Assembly (NCBI GenBank): GCA_005881295.1
Contig: VBHS01000145.1
Location: forward strand, 1 to 6,718
DNA length: 6,718 nucleotides
Direction: 5' to 3'
Source of the DNA: Chloroflexota bacterium
Lineage (GTDB): Bacteria > Chloroflexota > Ktedonobacteria > Ktedonobacterales > Ktedonobacteraceae
The notes beneath the pieces were generated by a model. It had not been told where the DNA came from and did no database searches. It saw only the letters and a program-made list of their open reading frames with translations. The position numbers were made by a program, and so were the translations under genes. Numbering within the stretch: position 1 is the first letter of the stretch; every line of letters starts with the position of its first letter. Below are positions 1 to 4,989 of this stretch, piece by piece.

Positions 1-104
1 CAGACGAGAAACAATATCTTAAATGCCACGTCAACGCAGGATGGGTCTCACACACCAGCATCTCTGGTTTGAAACGCACCAGGTGTTCATAGCGTGTTAC
101 ATTC
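1..104. other. Left-edge non-coding or gene-end sequence
   Basis: No gene can be assigned here. Two plus-strand frames are open from the window edge, one to a TGA at 70-72 and one to a TAG at 90-92. Either could be the last 20-30 codons of an upstream gene, but neither short peptide shows a recognisable motif. A TTGAAA hexamer at 69-74 resembles a -35 element, but I see no good -10 at a suitable distance, so I do not call a promoter. Confidence 0.3.
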
Positions 105-551
105 ATGTCATGTGCAGGAATGACCGAAATACCAGGAAACGTAGATGCGAAAATGCCTGACGATAAAGAACTATTTTCACCAAATGCTAACACTATAGAA
201 AAAACGATTCTTATCATCGAGGATGACACGGCGATAGGCTCATTCCTTGTTGAAGCCATCGAACAAGAGACGGCCCACCAAGCCCTGCTCGCCACTGATG
301 GCTACCAGGCGTTAAAAATTGTCGATGACATTAAGCCAGGCCTCTTTCTCATCGATTACAGCCTCCCTTACCTGAATGGGCTTGAACTTTACGACAGACT
401 ACACGCAACTAAAAAGCTCGAACATGTTCCTGCTCTTATGTTAAGCGCAAGTTGCCCCTGGGAAGAAGCGAAAAAGCGAAAAATTCCATGTATGAGGAAG
501 CCTATCGAACTCGACGAGCTTTTACAAACCATAGAGAAGTTTATCATTTGA
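105..551 (+). CDS. Single-domain response regulator (CheY-like receiver)
   Basis: This is a receiver domain of two-component signalling, a cytoplasmic switch phosphorylated on aspartate by a histidine kinase. Numbered from the ATG at 105 (148 residues), the hallmarks are all present: the acidic cluster E39-D40-D41 after the first beta strand, phospho-acceptor D84 in LIDYSLPYLNG, S114 at the Thr/Ser switch position, and K132-P133 near the end. No DNA-binding or enzymatic output domain follows, so it must act through a partner protein. The receiver fold starts near residue 33, leaving an unconserved N-terminal tail. The start is uncertain. The ATG at 105 has no clear ribosome binding site, ATG 120 has AGGA immediately against it, and ATG 153 (residue 17) would remove half of the tail but has only a distant AGGAAA. 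A small histidine-rich gene follows 36 bases downstream on the same strand and may be co-transcribed. No kinase lies in the window. Confidence 0.9.
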   Translation: MSCAGMTEIPGNVDAKMPDDKELFSPNANTIEKTILIIEDDTAIGSFLVEAIEQETAHQALLATDGYQALKIVDDIKPGLFLIDYSLPYLNGLELYDRLHATKKLEHVPALMLSASCPWEEAKKRKIPCMRKPIELDELLQTIEKFII

Positions 552-587
552 GAGGGATTTTCCTGGAGAAGAAAGCAATGTGAAGCC

Positions 588-935
588 ATGGGGAAACCAG
601 GAGAACACGCTGAGCAGCCCGGAGGTACTGATCCTGAGCACGCTCTTAAACGGGACTATTTTCGAGCATTACAAGACCATTATCAAAACATGAGGAACCA
701 ACACCAGGCTTTGATGTTCCACCACCAGCTCGTGATAGAACACCACTATTTAGTGCAAGCCTTGTATCAGGAGGTGCAGGATACGGAGCCAGGAACAGGC
801 GAGCACGCACAAGCCTGGCAGCACTACTACAAAGCAGTACAGAAACATCACCAGATGGTTGAGAGCCACCGCCAGATGCTAGAGGACTACCGCAAGATGA
901 GAGAGGAATGCTCCCGCTTCCAGGAATCAGAGTAA
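588..935 (+). CDS. Small histidine-rich helical protein, unknown function
   Basis: I do not recognise a family for this 115-residue protein. It contains 13 histidines and many Gln, Glu, Tyr and Met residues, with no signal peptide or membrane segment, so it is probably cytoplasmic. From about residue 31 it looks continuously alpha-helical with a seven-residue period: QHQALMF, HHQLVIE, HHYLVQA at 38-58, then KHHQMVE, SHRQMLE, DYRKMRE at 86-106. The two blocks, separated by a Glu/Gly/Thr-rich linker near 62-75, look like an ancient internal duplication offset by 49 residues (for example H39/H88, Q40/Q89, H45/H94, Q47/Q96). This predicts a two-helix coiled coil or helical hairpin with histidine stripes. 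The ATG at 588 is the only usable start: no ATG, GTG or TTG lies in frame between it and the preceding stop, although its ribosome binding site is weak (GGAGAAG lies about 17 bases upstream). It follows the response regulator and may act with it; that is an inference. Confidence 0.65.
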   Translation: MGKPGEHAEQPGGTDPEHALKRDYFRALQDHYQNMRNQHQALMFHHQLVIEHHYLVQALYQEVQDTEPGTGEHAQAWQHYYKAVQKHHQMVESHRQMLEDYRKMREECSRFQESE

Positions 936-950
936 CTCCACCGTTACTCT
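929..950 (+). terminator. Hairpin over the stop codon of the histidine-rich gene
   Basis: AGAGTAAC (929-936) and GTTACTCT (943-950) form a perfect 8-bp stem with a 6-base loop, overlapping the stop codon at 933-935. Only a weak T-rich stretch (GGTATTT) follows, so intrinsic termination is plausible but not strong. It would close the response regulator / histidine-rich unit. Confidence 0.4.
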
Positions 951-1040
951 ACTGGTATTTAGAAAAGCTTGAGTGGCTTCTGCGAAATTCGTAGCCAACT
1001 ACCCCTCCTGGCGAGCCAATTCGCAAAAAAAATCCACCCC

Positions 1041-1070
1041 TTGCACGGATGTACTATTTTCTGCTATACT
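1041..1070 (+). promoter_or_regulatory. Sigma-70-type promoter candidate
   Basis: TTGCAC at 1041-1046 and TATACT at 1065-1070 are separated by 18 bases, which fits a housekeeping promoter (4 of 6 and 5 of 6 matches to consensus). It points toward the 59-residue gene at 1281, and its -10 lies inside the palindrome at 1061-1081, which suggests repressor control. This is a consensus match by eye only. Confidence 0.45.
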
Positions 1071-1081
1071 TTGTATAGTAG
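1061..1081. promoter_or_regulatory. Palindromic operator candidate over the -10
   Basis: CTGCTATAC and GTATAGTAG flank a 3-base centre (TTT). The arms pair over 9 positions with one G-T mismatch, and the inner six (CTATAC/GTATAG) are perfect. Its overlap with the promoter -10 is the classical layout of a repressor operator. Similar ATAGTA boxes occur nearby at 1052-1057 (inverted) and 1093-1098. The binding protein is unknown. Confidence 0.4.
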
Positions 1082-1280
1082 CATCCCTGGGGATAGTATT
1101 GTAGATAAGAAAGTGCTACGCTATGCCCCGTGTTACTCCAGTATCCATCGTTGTATACTACCAGGTCACAGTACAAGATAGATTCGCATATGTCAAAGCC
1201 GGTATATGTGTCTACCCAATTTCGTTTTGTGGTGCGTCCGTTCATCTACCTGGACATTTAGTTAGAGGGAGGACTTGGCA

Positions 1281-1460
1281 ATGCAGCAATACATAGACCT
1301 GCTTATCGACGCCCTCCTGGATGAGGGATTTACGGTAGAGGAGGCCAGCAGGCTGATTCAACTGCGCGAGGAGTTTGAAGAGAGACAGGCAACGGAGGAA
1401 ACGAACTATCATCGTTTCGTGCGCTGGCTTGTCGAACACGGTCGATTAAGTGATTGGTAG
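1281..1460 (+). CDS. Small helical protein, unknown function (59 aa)
   Basis: I do not recognise this short acidic protein. It appears to be almost entirely alpha-helical. Helix one (MQQYIDLLIDALLDEG) leads into FTVEEASRLIQL, which reads like the start of a second helix capped by T-V-E-E; a charged helix (REEFEERQATEE) and a C-terminal YHRFVRWLVEHGRLSDW segment follow. No cysteines, signal peptide or membrane span are present. The ATG at 1281 is chosen over an in-frame TTG at 1275 because GGAGG at 1268-1272 sits 8 bases ahead of it, an excellent ribosome binding site that strongly supports real translation. It stands alone between a promoter-rich gap and a strong terminator hairpin, so it is probably a single-gene transcript. 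The C-terminal aromatic/basic helix could bind a partner, but no function can be assigned. Confidence 0.65.
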   Translation: MQQYIDLLIDALLDEGFTVEEASRLIQLREEFEERQATEETNYHRFVRWLVEHGRLSDW

Positions 1461-1539
1461 GAACGAGGAGAAGGCTTACTATATTGCCAGGGGAGAACAC
1501 CTGGTAGGCAGCTATGAGAAATTGCCCTACTCTTTCTTC

Positions 1540-1569
1540 TTGCCGCACTCTTTTTCGATGTAGTACAAT
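1540..1569 (+). promoter_or_regulatory. Promoter-like element just upstream of a terminator
   Basis: TTGCCG at 1540-1545 and TACAAT at 1564-1569 are 18 bases apart; the -10 matches consensus at 5 of 6. A transcript starting here would meet the hairpin at 1595-1621 after about 20 bases. It may be a chance match, or a leader/attenuator for the large downstream gene. Confidence 0.25.
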
Positions 1570-1594
1570 ACAAGAGGCAAACAAAGCAGTTGGG

Positions 1595-1623
1595 ACGGCG
1601 TGGCATGTTGTGCCACGCCGTTT
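1595..1623 (+). terminator. Strong GC-rich intrinsic terminator
   Basis: ACGGCGTGGCA at 1595-1605 and TGCCACGCCGT at 1611-1621 pair perfectly over 11 bp around a 5-base loop (TGTTG). The stem can extend outward through two G-U pairs and a G-C pair. A short T run (1621-1623) follows. It most likely ends the transcript of the 59-residue gene and insulates the sugar-nucleotide gene. The short T tract is the only weak point. Confidence 0.7.
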
Positions 1624-1638
1624 CCACATCTATAGTCG

Positions 1639-1667
1639 TTGAATTACCGGAGTTCCTGAGGCAGAAT
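1639..1667 (+). promoter_or_regulatory. Promoter candidate for the sugar nucleotidyltransferase gene
   Basis: TTGAAT (1639-1644) and CAGAAT (1662-1667) are spaced by exactly 17 bases, each matching the sigma-70 consensus at 4 of 6 positions. It lies between the terminator and the start codon at 1706, giving a leader of about 30 bases, which is the expected place for this gene's own promoter. Confidence 0.4.
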
Positions 1668-1705
1668 TTGCTGCTTTGGGGATCCCGCACTGCCAGGAGG
1701 CCTCT

Positions 1706-4210
1706 ATGAAAGCGGTTGTTATGGCCGGTGGGGAAGGATCGAGGCTCAGACCACTGACGATAAGGCGCCCAAAGCCCATGGTCCCTATTGCCGGCAAACC
1801 AGTGATGGAACACATCCTTAACCTTCTCAAACGTCATGGTATTACAGAAGTAGTAGTAACTGTCCAGTATTTAGCAAGCAACATCGAAGATTATTTCGGC
1901 AACGGTTCGCAATTTGGTATGCGCATTACGTACTCACGTGAAGATGTTCCGCTGGGAACCGCGGGTAGCGTCAAGAATGCGGAAGATCAACTGACAGAAC
2001 CATTCCTTGTGATCAGTGGTGATGCGCTCACTGACTATAATTTAACAGATCTCATCAACTACCACCAGGAAAAAAAATCGCTGGCTACCCTCATGCTGGC
2101 GCATGTACATAATCCTTTGGAGTATGGTGTGATTATCACCAATCAGGATGGTCATATAACTGAGTTCCTGGAGAAGCCGAGTTGGGGAGAGGTTTTCAGC
2201 GACACGATCAATACAGGCATCTATATGCTGGACCCAAAGATTTTCTCGTACTTTGAGAAAAATAAACAGTTTGATTTCAGCCAGGAACTTTTTCCGATGA
2301 TGCTCAGAAATGGGGATCCAATTTACGGGTACGTTGCCGAAAGCGGTTATTGGTGCGATGTAGGAAATCTCCCGGAATATATGCGCGCAAACGCCGATGT
2401 TTTACAGGAACGAGTGGAAGTCGAGATACCGGCGAAGAAACTCAGCGGCAATATCTGGTGTGAAGAAGGGGTTGAAATTGCGGAGGATGCACAATTAATT
2501 GGACCAATTTACCTGGCCCATGATTGTAGAATCAAGGCTGGAGCAATCATTCATGGTCCAAGTACTATAGGCCACTACACCATCGTTGACGAGCGGGCGC
2601 AGGTTGATCGCAGCATTGTCTGGAACAATTCCTACATTGGAGAACGGGCAGAATTACGGGGGGCGATTGTGGGGTCTTCTACTGGCATCAAGAGCAAAGC
2701 GGTGATGTTCGAGGGCTCGGTGATAGGTGACAATTCCACGATCCAGGAAGGGGCCATTATTCAACCGAATGTGAAGGTATGGCCTGATAAGGAGATCGAG
2801 GCCGGTGCGGTTATCAATACAAGCATTATCTGGGGTTCGCAAGGGCGACGAGGACTCTTTAGCCGCTTCGGCGTGACGGGGCTGGTCAATGTAGATCTGA
2901 CACCTGAATTTGCCACTCAACTTGGCGCGGCCTATGGGGCTATACTCCCCAAAGGCTCAGTTGTGTGCATCAATCGCGATTCGTATCACCGTACACCACG
3001 TATGATTAAGCGCGCGGTGATCGCGGGTTTACCCTCGGCAGGAGTCAATGTGCATGACATTAACCAGGTCCCTATCCCAGTTGCACGCTATATTATCCGT
3101 AACACCGATGCTGTCGGGGGGATACATGTACGCCTCTCGCCCCATGATAAGCGGGTCATCGACATCAAGTTCTTTGATCAGTATGGCCTGGATATCAACA
3201 AGACGACTGAGCGCAAGCTAGAGAATCTCTTCTTCCGTGAAGATTTCCGCCGCGTCGATGTGGATGAGGTTGGTGCGATTGAAGTACTCGAAAACGCGGA
3301 GGTATTGAGCCGTTACCTGGAGGGGTTCGCGAAGGTTGTCGATCACGAGGTCGTGAGGAAACGGAAATTTCAACTGGTGGTAGACTATGCCAACGGCAGC
3401 ACCATTCAATTACTGCCAGGGATTTTTAATCGCCTGGGATGCGATCTGGTTGCATTGAACACCAGCATGGATGAGGCACGGTCCGTAAGAAGCGTGGATG
3501 AGATCGAGAAGGATATGCAGCGCCTGGCAACGATTACCGCCGGTCTGGATGCTGATATGGGGATACGCATTGACCAGGGAGGAGAAAACATCGCTGTTGT
3601 CGATGATCGAGGACGAGTTCTCGATGGCACCAGGATGTTAGCCGTGATGACCAGCCTGATCTTGCGACAGAATAGAGGGGCTACGGTGGCGGCTCCTGTA
3701 AACGCGCCTAGCGCATTGCAACATATCGCCAAACGCTACGAAGGGAATATTCAGCACACCAAGGTACTACGGCACGCGTTGATGTCCGCAGCTGGACGGG
3801 ATGGAGTCGTACTGGTTGGGGATGGTCAGGGTGGCTTTATCTTCCCCAGCCTCCACCCAGTCTTTGATGGGATGCTGGCGATCGCGAAGTTGCTTGAACT
3901 GCTAGCAACCTTCCAGATGCGGCTTTCTGAAGTAGTGGATGATTTGCCAACATACTACCTGAGTAGCACGCAGGTTACCTGTCCCTGGGAACACAAAGGC
4001 AAAGTGATGCGCATCCTTAGCGAGCAGTACCGGGAACGTCGCTCTAAACCAATTGACGGCATCAAGATCGACCTGGGCAAAGAGTGGGTGCTTGTTTTGC
4101 CTGATGCTGATCGACCCCTATTCCACGTCTTTGCTGAATCTGTTTCGAGCGACCAGGCGCAGGCGCTGGCAGAAAAGTATGCCCGTGTCGTGAGCGGTTT
4201 GCAGCAATAA
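1706..4210 (+). CDS. Mannose-1-phosphate guanylyltransferase-like enzyme fused to a phosphomannomutase-like domain
   Basis: This 834-residue cytoplasmic protein has three parts. Residues 1-235 are a nucleotidyltransferase that joins a sugar 1-phosphate to an NTP, releasing pyrophosphate. It has the GGEGSRLRPLT loop (8-18), K23 in RPKPMVP, LGTAG (83-87), metal ligand D106 in SGD, EKP (156-158), NTG (169-171) and second metal ligand D218 in WCDVG. Residues about 245-380 are hexapeptide repeats of a left-handed beta-helix. Residues about 385-834 follow the phosphohexomutase fold, but its active-site loops are changed: TASHNP is RLSPHD (476-481, serine kept), DGDADR is DQGGEN (623-628), GEESGG is GDGQGG (705-710) and RPSGTEP is LPDADRP (798-804). 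Mutase activity is therefore unlikely. Long proteins of this layout occur in cyanobacteria, actinobacteria and Chloroflexota and are usually annotated as GDP-mannose synthases; the exact NTP and sugar here are inferred. The ATG at 1706 has AGGAGG at 1695-1700 and starts exactly at the conserved MKAVVMAGG, so an upstream in-frame TTG at 1676 is rejected. Confidence 0.9.
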   Translation: MKAVVMAGGEGSRLRPLTIRRPKPMVPIAGKPVMEHILNLLKRHGITEVVVTVQYLASNIEDYFGNGSQFGMRITYSREDVPLGTAGSVKNAEDQLTEPFLVISGDALTDYNLTDLINYHQEKKSLATLMLAHVHNPLEYGVIITNQDGHITEFLEKPSWGEVFSDTINTGIYMLDPKIFSYFEKNKQFDFSQELFPMMLRNGDPIYGYVAESGYWCDVGNLPEYMRANADVLQERVEVEIPAKKLSGNIWCEEGVEIAEDAQLIGPIYLAHDCRIKAGAIIHGPSTIGHYTIVDERAQVDRSIVWNNSYIGERAELRGAIVGSSTGIKSKAVMFEGSVIGDNSTIQEGAIIQPNVKVWPDKEIEAGAVINTSIIWGSQGRRGLFSRFGVTGLVNVDLTPEFATQLGAAYGAILPKGSVVCINRDSYHRTPRMIKRAVIAGLPSAGVNVHDINQVPIPVARYIIRNTDAVGGIHVRLSPHDKRVIDIKFFDQYGLDINKTTERKLENLFFREDFRRVDVDEVGAIEVLENAEVLSRYLEGFAKVVDHEVVRKRKFQLVVDYANGSTIQLLPGIFNRLGCDLVALNTSMDEARSVRSVDEIEKDMQRLATITAGLDADMGIRIDQGGENIAVVDDRGRVLDGTRMLAVMTSLILRQNRGATVAAPVNAPSALQHIAKRYEGNIQHTKVLRHALMSAAGRDGVVLVGDGQGGFIFPSLHPVFDGMLAIAKLLELLATFQMRLSEVVDDLPTYYLSSTQVTCPWEHKGKVMRILSEQYRERRSKPIDGIKIDLGKEWVLVLPDADRPLFHVFAESVSSDQAQALAEKYARVVSGLQQ

Positions 4211-4255
4211 GCAATTCAGAAAGCAAGGGCGCTCTTTGCCATGACATGATAGCAG

Positions 4256-4292
4256 GTTCTGCCTCCTGAGAGCAGGTATAGGCGGGCAGAAC
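4256..4292 (+). repeat. Imperfect hairpin after the nucleotidyltransferase gene
   Basis: GTTCTGCC (4256-4263) pairs perfectly with GGCAGAAC (4285-4292), and CCTG-AGAG-CAGG (4265-4276) forms a small hairpin inside it. There is no T tract. It is the first of two hairpins between the convergent genes and may help end or protect the upstream mRNA. Confidence 0.35.
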
Positions 4293-4298
4293 ACATAG

Positions 4299-4338
4299 GG
4301 AGCTTTAAAGATGCCGCATAAGCATCTTTCAAAGCTCC
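4299..4338. terminator. Long 16-bp hairpin between convergent genes
   Basis: GGAGCTTTAAAGATGC (4299-4314) pairs with 4322-4338 (GCATCTTT, a bulged C at 4330, AAAGCTCC) across a 7-base loop: 16 base pairs with one bulge. It sits between the 3' ends of the plus-strand sugar gene and the minus-strand helix-turn-helix gene, where a bidirectional terminator is expected. No T run follows on either strand, so termination may need a factor, or it may be a dispersed palindromic repeat. Confidence 0.5.
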
Positions 4339-4369
4339 TGATTACCTGTTGAGGTACTTGAAAGAGGCA

Positions 4370-4570
4370 TCAGGTAGTGAGATCAGGATTTTTCAGCAGT
4401 TTATCCAGAGTAGATTTTTTGACCCTGTAGGCTTGCCTTTTTCCCTTATGGGGCAGCGTTATAGCTTCTAAGGCACCGCTTTTGATCCATCTCCTGACGG
4501 TAGTGTCATCCACGCGCAAGCGACGCGCGACCTCACTCACAGTCAAGAGTTCATCCATTTTCTCTGCCAT
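4370..4570 (-). CDS. Excisionase-family helix-turn-helix protein (HTH_17 type)
   Basis: This 66-residue protein is a compact winged helix-turn-helix of the MerR/excisionase type. The pattern is LLTVSEVARRLRVDDTTVRRWIKSGALEAI (residues 8-37): helix one begins at TVSEVA, the recognition helix is TTVRRWIKSG, and the wing follows at KGKRQAYRV before a last helix STLDKLL (53-59). It is almost nothing but the DNA-binding domain and is rich in Arg and Lys. Proteins of this class serve as recombination directionality factors, but many are plain small transcription regulators. No integrase, recombinase or attachment repeat is visible beside it, so a regulator or an orphan is the safer reading. The ATG at 4570 is preceded on its strand by AGGAGA with 7-8 bases of spacing; the internal Met5 lacks a comparable site. 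It converges with the sugar nucleotidyltransferase gene and diverges from the phosphoesterase across an AT-rich gap holding inverted repeats that it might itself bind. Confidence 0.85.
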   Translation of the reverse strand: MAEKMDELLTVSEVARRLRVDDTTVRRWIKSGALEAITLPHKGKRQAYRVKKSTLDKLLKNPDLTT

Positions 4571-4624
4571 AGCAGTATCTCCTAGTGCTGTACAACGTGG
4601 TATTACGTCAAGCTATGAAGTCAC

Positions 4625-4676
4625 CTTTATCTATAATTGAGCACTTATTCATAAGGAAACAAAGTTACAGATAAAG
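4625..4676. repeat. Nested inverted repeats upstream of the HTH gene
   Basis: CTTTATCT (4625-4632) and AGATAAAG (4669-4676) are perfect 8-base inverted copies. Centrally between them lies a second dyad, CTTAT-TC-ATAAG (4644-4655). The set is 55-106 bases ahead of the helix-turn-helix start codon, overlapping the likely promoter, so it could be an operator. Confidence 0.45.
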
Positions 4677-4854
4677 AATACTCATATGTCTAATTAGGAA
4701 GTATACGTTATTATATATCTTAGCTTCAACTGATACATGATACACTAACATTGAGCGAATAGCAGTTTATTTTCTTCAGGCTTACATATTCTCTGTAGTT
4801 ATAAGACGACAAAACGAAAAAAAGATCAAATTATTACTCGGCAGTAAACTAGAC

Positions 4855-4883
4855 TATACATCTGGACGGAAACATACTAAAAT
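4855..4883 (+). promoter_or_regulatory. Weak promoter candidate for the phosphoesterase gene
   Basis: TATACA (4855-4860, 4 of 6) and TAAAAT (4878-4883, 5 of 6) are 17 bases apart and point toward the gene at 4990. In such AT-rich DNA this kind of match is common, so confidence is low. Confidence 0.25.
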
Positions 4884-4989
4884 GCAATAAACGTGAGAAT
4901 GACACATATTGGCGGATAAGCCACAAGGCGAACACCTTCATTACCGATTTAACAAGGTGCTATAAGAATAGGGATCAGAAAGGATACCC

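Larger units (their letters stand above)
936..1280. other. 345-base intergenic control region
   Basis: No convincing gene lies here. Besides the promoter and palindrome listed separately, the segment holds a second dyad, ATCCC-TG-GGGAT at 1083-1094, a TTGTATAGTAGCA / TTGTATACTACCA imperfect direct repeat (1071-1083 and 1151-1163), and AGTAT/ATACT arms at 1140-1144 and 1155-1159. About 200 bases separate the best promoter candidate from the next start codon, so any transcript would carry a long 5' leader. The short open frames in it lack ribosome binding sites. Confidence 0.5.
4571..4989. other. AT-rich divergent intergenic region
   Basis: This 419-base gap has no convincing gene. Hand counting of 4621-4800 gives about 29% GC, against 55% in a sampled stretch of the neighbouring coding sequence. 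It contains nested inverted repeats at 4625-4676, an inverted pair CACCTT/AAGGTG at 4933-4938 and 4954-4959, and an ACAAGGCG/ACAAGGTG direct pair at 4923-4930 and 4952-4959. It should hold the promoters of both divergent genes. On the minus strand, TATAGA near 4630 is the most -10-like hexamer for the helix-turn-helix gene, with only a poor -35 (TTCCTT). Confidence 0.55.

Noticed and set aside
549..590. Response regulator and histidine-rich gene lie in the same frame with no other stop between them, suggesting one gene split by a TGA
   Set aside because: Only 12 sense codons lie between; a shared frame is expected one time in three, and the receiver domain ends naturally at its stop.
969..1245. 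Open frames on both strands in the intergenic gap (969-1181 plus, 1054-1245 minus)
   Set aside because: They rely on poor starts, overlap the palindromic promoter region, and have cysteine/tyrosine-rich composition typical of translated non-coding DNA.
1190..1261. 23-codon frame (ATG 1190) ending just before the ribosome binding site of the 59-residue gene
   Set aside because: It has no ribosome binding site, unremarkable composition and no recognisable motif; upstream in-frame GTG and TTG codons do not improve it.
1676..1705. TTG start at 1676 for the nucleotidyltransferase
   Set aside because: The AGGAGG at 1695-1700 serves the ATG at 1706, and the family's conserved N-terminus begins exactly there.
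1409..1837. 142-codon minus-strand frame over the terminator and the start of the nucleotidyltransferase gene
   Set aside because: It overlaps a well-supported plus-strand gene, its ribosome binding site and a terminator, and shows no protein-family features.
4370..4989. A mobile element, based on the excisionase-like protein and the AT-rich gap
   Set aside because: No integrase, transposase, target-site duplication or attachment-site repeat can be seen, and many proteins of this fold are ordinary regulators.
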